Shown here one piece after another: positions 11,390 through 19,415 of a DNA stretch of 64,000 nt; within the stretch, counting starts at the first letter, position 1; each line of letters starts with the position of its first letter. The position numbers and the translations under genes are program-made. Origin of the DNA: Blattamonas nauphoetae (lineage: Eukaryota; Preaxostyla; Oxymonadida); assembly GCA_033064195.1 (NCBI GenBank), contig JARBJD010000292.1:1-64000 (forward strand), given 5' to 3'. The notes below the pieces were generated by a model. It worked only from the letters and a program-made list of their open reading frames with translations. It had not been told where the DNA came from and ran no database searches.

Positions 11390-11722
11390 ATGACACCAGG
11401 TTGGTTATCAAAATTAGCAGCAGTTGGCAAAAACATTCTCAGAGTTGGAGCTCCATTTCTGAATCTCATTCCCTTCGTTGGACCATTGATTTCGAAGTTT
11501 GCACAGACTGGAGTTGAGATGATTCCAGATGTGAAATCGGATCAGCAAATCCATGCAGAAAAGATGGCACAATACGAGCAAGCGATCAATGAAGGAAACA
11601 CTGCAGTAGCGAACAAGCTCAGAGGAGAAATACTGAAACTGGAAGAAAAGCTGAAACCAAAAGCGAAGAAACATAAAAAAGAAAAAGTAAATGAAAGTAA
11701 CAATTATGTTTTTTCTTTTTGA
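11390..11722 (+). CDS. Small 110-residue amphipathic and basic protein of the element
   Basis: The ATG at 11,390 follows a T-rich box at about 11,373-11,382 and is preferred over the longer frame beginning at 11,360. The product has an N-terminal amphipathic to hydrophobic segment (NILRVGAPFLNLIPFVGPLI), a helical acidic and polar middle, and a lysine-rich tail (EKLKPKAKKHKKEK). The layout suggests a membrane-active or DNA-contacting minor virion protein. It reads whole. Its 3' end overlaps the T-rich box of the capsid-type gene. Confidence 0.55.
   Translation: MTPGWLSKLAAVGKNILRVGAPFLNLIPFVGPLISKFAQTGVEMIPDVKSDQQIHAEKMAQYEQAINEGNTAVANKLRGEILKLEEKLKPKAKKHKKEKVNESNNYVFSF
11709..11720 (+). promoter_or_regulatory. 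T-rich box deciding the capsid-type gene start
   Basis: TTTTTTCTTTTT ends seven bases before the ATG at 11,727. It favours that start over the upstream in-frame codon at 11,691, because the box itself would otherwise lie inside the coding frame. Confidence 0.5.
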
Positions 11723-11726
11723 TAAA

Positions 11727-13544
11727 ATGAACTCACATATAACACATCTGACAAACAAAAGAACTGGAGCATCATCATTGACTGGAAATACCACTGGAAG
11801 GATAGAATACACAAGAGATGACATGGGTCAAATACAACAACAACTGATGTCCGAACATCACATTAATTACCTCATGAACGATGGAGCTCACAGTACTTCG
11901 ATACAGGAATTGAAACCATCAGAGAACTCACGCTTCTATAAAGGACAGGAAATAATCATTCCATTGACTGGTAATCAAGACATCTGTCAAATCGATGATT
12001 CCTTCATTACGTTCACGATGACAGCAACTCTGAAAGTCAACAACTGGAAACAAACTGCAGGTAAAATTGGCTCGTACATGAATGAGAGGATATTCATATT
12101 CGTTGGACTCAAACATTCGGCATCAATCTTTCGTGACCTTACTGTACTTCACAACAATCAGAGAATCATCAGCACAACAAACAATGATGTATCAATGAAG
12201 TCTCACATATACAACATGATAAAACCAAAGAGTCAATTAGAGAATCGAAAACATTGTCACACACCTTGGCAAAATGCCTGGAATCATGACGAATCAGTCG
12301 CTGGTGTTTATATTCCATTATCAGACTTCACAACAACATCTGGAACAGGAGTGTTTCAAGACACTATCGATGTGCCAATTCGTGTGTCTATTAATCTTGA
12401 AGATCTTCTCATATTCTCAGGAATGACTGACTATCCTCGGTGTCTCTTTGGAGATCTGAAATTGAGTGTTCACATGAATGAAGATGCTTTCGTTTGTTGT
12501 CCAGTTAATCCTGAACTCACCTTGACCAATACACTCTCGTTAATAATATGTGACTATAAATCGGTATGTCCTCCAATTCAAAGTTCTATTCAAAACTGTC
12601 AATCTACTCGTCCATATTTCTTTAACAATCTTGTCACCTCATGTACAAAGAACTTCGTTCAAATTGGTCAATCATTTCTCCAACCAACAGTTACAAAAGA
12701 CATTGTTTGTTCAACAGCCAATGTCGTGACAACAGAACCAGAATTTGTGGATCAGTCCATCTCACTAAACGTCATGACGTATCAAATTGATGATGTGTAT
12801 TGCATGAGCTCTGGATACAATATGAAAAAAGATGCAAAAGAGAATCTGAAGAAGATGTATCAGGATCGTCCTGGAACAATTCCGGCTGAGAAGATATCGT
12901 TCTATCCATTTCAGAAGACACCAACGGAAACAGGAATTGATTGTACTCAACAAATGGTACTCGTTAATGCCAAGGATATTATGCTCCTGTTTCGTCACTA
13001 CGAGAATGAAGTCACTTGTTTCCACAATCCAATGCAGAAGAATCTTCAAGTGAATCTACAAAACAGGTATTTTCCAGAACAACCGACAACCACAATTGGA
13101 GCTCGCTTTTATCAGTTCGCATTGTCGACTCTCAACCTCGATTCGTATCTAGCTGTTCCTGATGATTTGGAGCGATCATTGACGGATTCTCTCGTTGAAC
13201 AGAAACTCTCTGGTGATCGGAATTATGAAAAAGAGACAATGACAAGAGTACGCCCGATTCATGACAATACTGACTTCCTTTTGTGCTTTCCAACTCAGAG
13301 AAATGGTTGTCCAACAAACTGCAATGATTCAATCAGTTCCAGAGGTGTGAATGTTGCAGTCACATTGAGATCACATCCGATTTATCAAGGAGTGATTGAT
13401 ACCTACTACAATGTTCTCGACACAAGTCAAGGAATTCCTGAAAAGCTTGGAATGATGACAACATTTACGCATCCTCCAGCACCGATTTTAGCGACTACTG
13501 CAACAACGTGGTGGGTACTACGATTCAGTAACGATGAACCCTGA
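11727..13544 (+). CDS. Major capsid-type protein 1 (virus-like element)
   Basis: The frame from ATG 11,727 encodes 605 residues and reads whole. The pattern fits a double-jelly-roll capsid protein: beta-rich, few charged runs, and a central segment DVPIRVSINLEDLLIFSG followed by GDLKLSVHMNEDAFVCCP. That segment parallels the motif preceding the second roll in Polinton-like capsids. The C-terminus (HPIYQGVIDTYYNVLD, PPAPILATTATTWWVLRF) matches the end of the next gene, so the two are related. The assignment is by pattern and by company with an A32-type ATPase; a profile search was not possible. It would form the shell of the virion. Confidence 0.65.
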   Translation: MNSHITHLTNKRTGASSLTGNTTGRIEYTRDDMGQIQQQLMSEHHINYLMNDGAHSTSIQELKPSENSRFYKGQEIIIPLTGNQDICQIDDSFITFTMTATLKVNNWKQTAGKIGSYMNERIFIFVGLKHSASIFRDLTVLHNNQRIISTTNNDVSMKSHIYNMIKPKSQLENRKHCHTPWQNAWNHDESVAGVYIPLSDFTTTSGTGVFQDTIDVPIRVSINLEDLLIFSGMTDYPRCLFGDLKLSVHMNEDAFVCCPVNPELTLTNTLSLIICDYKSVCPPIQSSIQNCQSTRPYFFNNLVTSCTKNFVQIGQSFLQPTVTKDIVCSTANVVTTEPEFVDQSISLNVMTYQIDDVYCMSSGYNMKKDAKENLKKMYQDRPGTIPAEKISFYPFQKTPTETGIDCTQQMVLVNAKDIMLLFRHYENEVTCFHNPMQKNLQVNLQNRYFPEQPTTTIGARFYQFALSTLNLDSYLAVPDDLERSLTDSLVEQKLSGDRNYEKETMTRVRPIHDNTDFLLCFPTQRNGCPTNCNDSISSRGVNVAVTLRSHPIYQGVIDTYYNVLDTSQGIPEKLGMMTTFTHPPAPILATTATTWWVLRFSNDEP

Positions 13545-13639
13545 GTCGAGTACTATCCAAATCACACACTGAAAGCATTGCACCAAGATCTCGGTATCGT
13601 TCCAAATTGAAAACAGCAAAAGAAAATAATGATATTGTA

Positions 13640-13651
13640 TTTTTTATTTTT
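13640..13651 (+). promoter_or_regulatory. T-rich box deciding the second capsid-type gene start
   Basis: TTTTTTATTTTT ends six bases before the ATG at 13,658. It supports that start over the in-frame codon at 13,607. The equivalent box in copy A lies at about 262-275. Confidence 0.55.
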
Positions 13652-13657
13652 CTATAT

Positions 13658-15283
13658 ATGAGAAGTATCAGATCAAATCAATCCAAACCAACATCGACAT
13701 TACTTGAGCAAATTGAAGTGCAGAACCACTTGCCAAAACAATGGGATTCAGAACCACATGTGTTCACAATCCAAGAAGTACATGCAACAAATCCTCCCAT
13801 GCCATGCAGAATCGGAGATGAGATTGAAGTTCCATTATGGTATGACGGTCATGATGTGACTGACTTTGAGAAGAGTCATTTACGTATCGATCTAAAGGTC
13901 ATTGTTTCAGTTCCATCACCCGAGTATGTAGATATTCAAAAAGTTGGTGTGTTCGGAATGTTCTACGGATTTAAATCGTCATCAGATGCAATTCGAGACA
14001 TGAGACTCGTCGACAGTCAAGGTAACATTATTGATAAGACACTTCAGAATAATCATGTTCACGAATCATTTCTGTATCACACATTCAAGTCACATGAAGA
14101 GAAAAACAACATGAAGCACTGCTACAGTTTGTGTGAAAATGTTCAGAGAATGGATCCAAGTGTGTGTGGATGCTACTATACTCCGGTCTCCTCCGGATCT
14201 AATAAATTTCCTCCAACTCACACGATCACAATTCCATTGGTGATTCCATTTGTGAACTTACTTCCACTTAGTACATTTGATCAAAACCCAAATTCAATCT
14301 TTGGTAATCTACGTTTGAGATTTCATTTGACAGCTGATTCACTTGTGTATTGTCCCATTCGAACTTCAACTGTTCTTCAAAAATCAGTCACAGATCAGTG
14401 GAATATTGCTTGTGAAGATTTTGCAAACTCGCTTGGTGGAGGTCGTGCGGAGATAATATATCAAGGAGATTGGGTGTATACAACACAGGAATTTATGCAA
14501 ATTGGTAATCCAGTCAGTCAATGTAATGGATACTCCAACATCACTCAACCATCAGCAGTAATACCAGGAGTCAATATAAAGACTGCAACTACCACTCTGG
14601 TTTCTTCATCTGTGGAAAAAGCAACAACAATTTGCAATGGATATCAAATGACTGATGCAACAAAACAATCTCTCATCAATACCTAATCAAAGACACTGTA
14701 TGTCCTCAAAGCAGAAAGAATTGACACACAATCATTTCAATCGAAAGCGACAGCAATGGGAGTGAGATCAAACATCAGCATCAAGCTCAACAATCTCATG
14801 AATCTATTGTGCCTATTCCCAGAAAGACCAAACGAATGTACAGTCTACAGAAATCCTCACTACGTTGGTCAATTCGAGATGCTTGGATCCAACTTTCCTA
14901 ATTACCCGATGTCAACACTCTCGCCTGAGTTCTATCAAATGATGATGGTGAATGGAGATTTCCTTGGGTGTTCTGCAACAGAAGAGTTTGAGAATTCCAT
15001 TTGCGTACCTCGCGTGTATGAGTACAAAGACAAACTGTACAAAAGAAGATACCACACTGGTACTACAGATGCAACGAGTTTCACATTCATGGTTCCAACA
15101 GAACGAGGTAATATCTCTGGTGGAGAAGAAGGTACATCGACAGCAGAATCAGTTCATATTGTCTTCAGAGGAACACCAATCCAGCAGGGAGCGCTTGATC
15201 CATATTACACATCAACTGCAGAAGGTCCTCCTCCACCGATATTGGCATTACATCAAGCAACATACTGGCTCTTTTTGGATTGA
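13658..15283 (+). pseudogene. Major capsid-type protein 2, fossil gene
   Basis: The stretch is a diverged relative of the preceding capsid-type gene, in tandem with it. Shared layout includes the IPLVIPFVNLLPLSTFDQ segment followed by LRLRFHLTADSLVYCP, and a C-terminus with PIQQGALDPYYTST and PPPPILALHQATYWLF. A SDAIRDMRLVDSQGN segment is kept in copy A too. Two related capsid-type proteins side by side suggest a duplicated major capsid gene or a shell built from two chains. The gene is broken about once. Start chosen from the T-rich box. Confidence 0.6.
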
Positions 15284-15379
15284 GAATGGACAACCAAGAG
15301 TGCGATATGTCATTGATCGTCGACTCCAAGAAGCGTGTGAAGAAGTGAAGAGAGGATACTGAATAGAATAAATATGATA

Positions 15380-15390
15380 TTTTATTTTTG
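15380..15390 (+). promoter_or_regulatory. T-rich box before the 137-residue gene
   Basis: TTTTATTTTTG lies about thirteen bases before the ATG at 15,403 and supports that start over the upstream in-frame codon at 15,388. Confidence 0.45.
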
Positions 15391-15402
15391 TGGAAAACAA
15401 AG

Positions 15403-15813
15403 ATGGTGAAGCGATACTTCTCAATTCAGAATTCTCACACTGCTCAACTCCCTCCTGATTTTACGAATTCCAGAAATCAAAAATACGTGCACTTCCTTGA
15501 CTGCACACTTATTCATGTGAAAGAAGAAATAAATGGGAACTCAACTGTCATTTCAAAAGACATTCCGCATCATATCACAATCCATGGTGATTGGATCCAG
15601 ACTGATGCACACAATGATTCATATGTTGCTTTCTGTTACGAACAGATTGCGAAGCGAAAGAAGTGGGAATTAACTACTCGACAATCAATTGTGAAGATCT
15701 GGTTCAAAGACAGTTCTGGTGAATCGATTGAGATGGAAACATCAGAGACAATCAATGGAAAAATAATCAAAGAGTACTATGAATTTCTGGTTGATCTCAT
15801 GTTGGAATATTGA
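15403..15813 (+). CDS. 137-residue structural-type protein of the virus-like element
   Basis: The product begins MVKRYFSIQNSHT and reads whole in copy B. It is beta-rich with alternating polar residues (HHITIHGDWIQTDAHNDSY, KIWFKDSSGESIEME) and ends in a short helix. It has no membrane segment. Position directly after the capsid-type genes and conservation in copy A suggest a minor capsid or vertex protein, but no homology was recognised. Its end overlaps the end of the opposing fibre-type gene by about 17 bases. Confidence 0.55.
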   Translation: MVKRYFSIQNSHTAQLPPDFTNSRNQKYVHFLDCTLIHVKEEINGNSTVISKDIPHHITIHGDWIQTDAHNDSYVAFCYEQIAKRKKWELTTRQSIVKIWFKDSSGESIEMETSETINGKIIKEYYEFLVDLMLEY

Positions 15814-16675
15814 TCTGTGAATTATATTTTTGGATCAGTTCATTTATGATTGTCTGTTGTTGTCCGACAATGCTACTCAGTTCCTGAATGGCTTTCACGC
15901 AGAAGCAAGAGAGTTCTGCATAGTCAACTTGAAGACAATCTGGATTGGAATCGTTCACGACTTCAGGAAAGATCTCTTGGATCTGTTGTGCAATCACACC
16001 AATGTGTTTCTTCTCTCTTTCCTTCTTCAAACATTCACATTTCTCTTTGCAGTTCTTCAAGTGTTCTTCATCTGTCTCATTCTCTATTTGCTTTGTCACT
16101 TTGTTGATCTTCGAATCGAATGTGTTGTATTGATACTGCACAATTTCCACTTTATTCAGTTGCTCGAGAACATTGGGGTATGGCACAATATTTCTTTTCA
16201 CTCTTCTGTCTGACAGCTGAGAAAAACTTCCTGTTGTGGATATTGAAAATACTCCTGAACCAGTGTCCTCATCGTAGTACTACAATGCTGGTTTGTCACA
16301 GGGAGACCACAGAATGATACCATCACCATTGAACTGAATTCCTGAAGTTTCTGCAAGTGATTGTGATATTGAAACTCCAGAAGAAAATGTCGATGCCGGA
16401 TATGTTCCAGGATACTTCGGAAGTGATCCTTCTGATATATTCCACTTCGCTCCATTCACATTGATCAATCCTCCAATTTCTGGTGTCGTGATCGATCCAT
16501 TTGTGCTGACTACTTTTTGGATTGATGATATCGCTGTCTGCTGTGCTTCTGTTGTCTTCTGAAGTGATTCAATCACTGCCAAATTCTCGTTGGTCGTCGA
16601 GAGATTATGATCAATCATTTTCTCAATCATTTGTGAATTGAACTGTTGTCGATTCATTTCTGTTTGTTCTTTCAT
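15797..16675 (-). pseudogene. Fibre-type gene with Peptidase_S74 chaperone end (fossil)
   Basis: The start is set at the ATG at 16,675, just after a T-rich box. An N-terminal polar helical part (KMIDHNLSTTNENLAVIESL) fits a trimeric coiled stalk. A Gly/Ser/Thr-rich middle and a C-terminal region follow with KRNIVPYP, HIGVIAQQIQEIFPEVV and LQVDYAELSCFCVKAIQEL. That C-terminus matches the intramolecular chaperone auto-processing domain (Peptidase_S74) found at the ends of phage tail spikes and other trimeric fibres. It helps the trimer fold and then cuts itself off. The gene would encode a receptor-binding fibre. It looks broken about once. Confidence 0.7.
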
Positions 16676-16871
16676 TGAAAATAAAAAATGACAATCCCTC
16701 ATGAACATACGTCACCGGCACATTATTTCTGACATACTCAGAGACGAGTGAACAGTTCTCTTCTCTCATTGATTCAATTAATGCTTGTTCTGAACTTACT
16801 CGACGTCTTTCCTTGTACATCAAACTCGCGGGAGTTTGGCGTCTCTCACGATTCTCTTCAGTTGGATTCAT
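16623..16871 (-). CDS. Small 82-residue protein of the virus-like element
   Basis: ATG at 16,871 follows two T-rich boxes on the minus strand (about 16,894-16,906). The product is basic near its N-terminus (ENRERRQ, YKERRRV) and then has ALIESMREENCSLVSEY, a motif shared with the protein at 18,899-19,267 (KLIESMKNENCELISEY). The two belong to one unknown family. It overlaps the start of the fibre-type gene by about 50 bases. A shorter form is kept in copy A. Confidence 0.5.
   Translation of the reverse strand: MNPTEENRERRQTPASLMYKERRRVSSEQALIESMREENCSLVSEYVRNNVPVTYVHEGLSFFIFNERTNRNESTTVQFTND
16677..16689 (-). promoter_or_regulatory. T-rich box inside the end of the upstream gene
   Basis: On the minus strand ATTTTTTATTTTC directly precedes the ATG at 16,675. 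The box lies inside the coding end of the neighbour at 16,623-16,871, so promoter and coding sequence overlap. The same arrangement is kept in copy A near 3,320. Confidence 0.5.
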
Positions 16872-16917
16872 TTAATACAAATTAAAAAACTCTAAAATAA
16901 AAAAATAACAACGAGTT

Positions 16918-17409
16918 TTATTTCTGGAGATCATTCTGAAGTAACCAATTTGGGAATTTTCTTTTCACGTACTTCATCCAGATTTCGGCACAGATTGGTC
17001 GATAATATTCGAACGATTCTGGTTTCATCTTCGAGAAACTTGGAGGATATGATATCAACATGTTCATCACCATTTGACTGATCTGTTCTTTCGATAGTCT
17101 GACGTATAACTCCTCCGATGCACAGGAAAGATTTCTGACGTTTGCTATTTGACAGATCAGTTGAGGTTGGTTTCGTCGCCATTTCTTCGTGTCATAGTTC
17201 ATCCAAGTTGGGTTCTCGATGTCAACATATTTTTGGAATAATTGTTTCAATGTTTTGAAATTGACAATCAGTTCTGGCTTCCACAATCCTAATTTCATGA
17301 GAAACAAATGATTCTGACAAAGGAAATTCATGATATCACTGTCCTTTCGATTGGGATTAGTGTATTCTAAAATTTGTTCAAGTTCTTCGATGAGTTCTAG
17401 CTGTGTCAT
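16918..17409 (-). CDS. Unidentified 163-residue protein of the virus-like element
   Basis: ATG at 17,409 follows two T-rich boxes on the minus strand (about 17,417-17,428 and 17,431-17,444). The product is helical and mixed in charge (MTQLELIEELEQILEY at the start, KYVKRKFPNWLLQNDLQK at the end) with no membrane segment or known motif. It reads whole. It follows the same promoter style as the other genes of the element, which is the main reason to count it as part of that element. Confidence 0.55.
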   Translation of the reverse strand: MTQLELIEELEQILEYTNPNRKDSDIMNFLCQNHLFLMKLGLWKPELIVNFKTLKQLFQKYVDIENPTWMNYDTKKWRRNQPQLICQIANVRNLSCASEELYVRLSKEQISQMVMNMLISYPPSFSKMKPESFEYYRPICAEIWMKYVKRKFPNWLLQNDLQK

Positions 17410-17484
17410 TTAGTACAAAATAAAAAAATCGAAAAATAAAAAATCTCATTTGTTCTATCAAAAGTGAAAATACTCGATAACTAC

Positions 17485-17600
17485 TGATCAGATTTCAATA
17501 ATTCTTGCACCAATCGAAAGAGCGTGTCGGATATGACCTTCGATGAGAGTTTGACCAAGATCTGAGAACAGCGATTCTTCTTCATTTTTCAAGTGCACCA
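17485..17600 (-). pseudogene. Short coding remnant of the element
   Basis: On the minus strand a frame reads NEEESLFSDLGQTLIEGHI and then HALSIGARIIEI before a stop. It looks like the C-terminal end of a gene whose upstream part is missing where the R1 repeat begins. No family recognised. Confidence 0.3.
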
Positions 17601-18461
17601 AATGCACCAAAAAAATGATAAATGGCAAAAATCAATATTGTTCAAAAATTTTTGTAAAAACGTTTTTATATCATGTTTGACATCCATTCTGTGAAATTTG
17701 AAGTTGATTTGACGAACAACTACTGTTTTCAAAACTTGATTTTGAAGTGTCCCGTAACTTTTTAAAAATCGTCATTAAAACCCCTCCACACAGATATATA
17801 GCCAGGGTAAATCCTCGGAAAATTAGGGACGAGTAGTCGAGTGGTAAGTGCACGTACCACTAGGCTAGGAGTCCCAGGTTCGAACCCCGGAGGAAGCAAT
17901 AATTTGTCCGACGTCGGATTGCAAAAAATGAGATAAATGTCAGAAACAGGGATCGCAACCCTGGGCCTTAGGGACTTGCCAACACGCCAGGCAATAAAAA
18001 CCACCAGCTTCCTCCCTCCCTAAGGTTTTGCACTTTTTTCCATATGCAAAATTGAGTCCTCTATCGATTGCAAGTGGTTTCGAGTACCGATCTCTGCTCG
18101 TTGTCGAGATACGAGTGTTTTCTCAAAAGAGGTTCACTAAATTTTTCAAAAATTTTTACCAATGTTTCACACATATCTCGACGAATACTTCACCGATTTT
18201 GATCCGGTTTCTTTTGATCAATGATTCACATCGTCATTGAGATTTTAGAATGAGTTTCAAAATTTTCTTCAACCGGGTTCCCAAATAAGAGTCAAAAGTG
18301 ATCAAAATTTCGAAAAAGTACAAAAATTTGCTCCAATATTTTGCGTCAAATTGATGAATTAAAACACTGTTTTTGACGAAGTCACTGTGAAAGAAATCAC
18401 AAATGAGAGTGCTTTCGACCACTTTTTCAATGTGGTTCTCTATTCGCCTTCTATACTACTA
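17600..18461 (+). repeat. Dispersed repeat R1, longest copy
   Basis: This AT-rich non-coding stretch ends at the shared R1 terminus, GGTTCTCTATTCGCC then TTCTATACTACTA, and its last 280 bases resemble 6,760-7,108. It contains a tRNA-like promoter pair at 17,834-17,887. It abuts a truncated viral-type coding piece at 18,461. The left boundary is approximate. Shared 3' end with variable 5' extent is what 5'-truncated non-LTR retroposons show, but no reverse transcriptase is present. Confidence 0.4.
17827..17898 (+). other. tRNA-like sequence with A and B boxes
   Basis: TAGTCGAGTGG (17,834-17,844) fits the RNA polymerase III A box and GGTTCGAACCC (17,877-17,887) fits the B box, at normal tRNA spacing. 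The T-arm can form four of five pairs. The acceptor ends do not pair and the anticodon arm is poor, so this is not a working tRNA gene. It is either a tRNA pseudogene or the head of a tRNA-derived short interspersed repeat within R1. Confidence 0.4.
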
Positions 18462-18635
18462 ACTATTGACGTACACTTGATAAGTTTCATCAGGTTTATC
18501 TTCGAGATAGTATTCGAAAGTGCTTCCTTTGAGATATGTTGTTCCTTGTCGATTGAGAGTCGGAGGTGATTTCATGATCAAATTAGCTTTCTCCAGAATT
18601 TCCAGTAGTTGAGTTGGTGTCAAAACGCTGCTCAT
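18440..18635 (-). pseudogene. Truncated relative of the 18,899-19,267 gene
   Basis: From ATG at 18,635 the minus strand reads MSSVLTPTQLLEILEKANL and continues through FEYYLEDKPDETYQVYV, closely matching the N-terminal 58 residues of the neighbouring gene. A T-rich box precedes it (about 18,644-18,653). Its downstream part is missing where repeat R1 ends at 18,461. It is a fossil of the virus-like element, probably from a local gene duplication. Confidence 0.6.
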
Positions 18636-18670
18636 TTAATACTAATAAAAAAATTGAATAAACAAAGAAA

Positions 18671-18943
18671 TCGACTTTGTTTTCTGAAAGTACTCAAAAT
18701 TTGCTTCCAAAAAGACACTTTTCAAGAGGTCCGTTTTTGGCACTTATTTTCGAATTTACAGCTAAATATTGACTACTCTGAAATGTCAATATTTTCAGTA
18801 GTAAGTGAGATGGAAATTAGAAGGAGTCATATGAAAAAAAATCAATTGGCTTTGAGATTCAAATTGATTTCTCGTTCCAATTCTCCTAGGAGTATCACTT
18901 ATGGCAATCGGGTTCCCAATTCGTCTATATCACTACTATGGCG
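18671..18943 (+). repeat. Dispersed repeat R1, copy 3
   Basis: AAAATTTGCTTCC, GACACTTTTCAAGAGGTC and AAATATTGA occur in the same order as in 6,890-6,990. The right end, CGTCTATATCACTACTA, matches the R1 terminus. It meets the coding sequence of the next gene near 18,943, so the last dozen codons of that open frame are repeat sequence. Confidence 0.45.
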
Positions 18944-19267
18944 ATATGTGACTGATCCACTTGAATACTTATATTCGGAGATCAGTTCACAATTTTCATT
19001 TTTCATTGATTCAATTAGCTTTTCCTTTGTACACCAGTTGGCTGCTGACAAATATTTACGGGGATGCTTGTGTGGTCTAGATCCTCTCACGAAGTTATTT
19101 ACATTCACACGATAAATTTCATCTGGTTTATCTTCGTGCACGTATTCGAAAGTGCTGGTTGTGAGATATATTGCTCCATGTCGCGTAAGCGTTGGTGGGG
19201 TTTTCAAAATCAATTGTTCTTTTTCTAACAGTTCAAGTAGTTGAGTTGGAGATAGAGATGTTCCCAT
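18899..19267 (-). pseudogene. Small helical protein gene of the element, end replaced by R1
   Basis: ATG at 19,267 follows a T-rich box (about 19,291-19,304, minus strand). The product starts MGTSLSPTQLLELLEKEQLI, has FEYVHEDKPDEIYRV in the middle and KLIESMKNENCELISEY near its end. The last motif is shared with the protein at 16,623-16,871. From about 18,943 on, the frame runs into R1 sequence, so the native C-terminus is missing. Function unknown. Confidence 0.5.
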
Positions 19268-19309
19268 TTACTACTAATTCAAAAAATGAATTAAAAAATA
19301 AAACAACTT

Positions 19310-19415
19310 TGTTTTTGACAATCAATCAGAATAGAGAATATCAATGAATTATTTGGATTCTCCCAAGAGTAGTATCGTCTAAGGTGTGGGGGTTCCAGTT
19401 TCGCCTATATCACTA
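19310..19415 (+). repeat. Dispersed repeat R1, short copy
   Basis: Its right part aligns with 18,880-18,943: ATTCTCCCAAGAGTA, GGGTTCCAGTTTCG and CGCCTATATCACTACT. The right end abuts the helicase fragment. The left boundary is uncertain because the preceding promoter region is also AT-rich. Confidence 0.4.

Larger units (their letters stand above)
8391..19310 (+). mobile_element. Fossil virus-like element, copy B (Polinton-like type)
   Basis: About 11 kb of AT-rich, tightly packed short genes differ in style from the host genes to the right. Parts in order are a coiled-coil remnant, an A32-type packaging ATPase (minus), five small plus-strand genes, two tandem capsid-type genes and a 137-residue gene. 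On the minus strand follow a fibre-type gene with a Peptidase_S74 end and four further genes or remnants. No protein-primed polymerase, integrase or protease was recognised, and no terminal repeats, so the ends are lost or outside. Some genes read whole, others carry one or two breaks, so it is a fairly young fossil. A pogo-type transposon at the left and R1 repeats at the right interrupt it. Confidence 0.75.

Noticed and set aside
17827-17898. Functional tRNA gene
   Set aside because: The acceptor stem does not pair and the anticodon arm is poor; only the internal promoter boxes are good.
8391-19310. LTR retroelement or Ginger-type element as identity of the capsid-bearing element
   Set aside because: No reverse transcriptase, integrase or long direct terminal repeats are seen; the ATPase and capsid-type genes fit the Polinton-like class.
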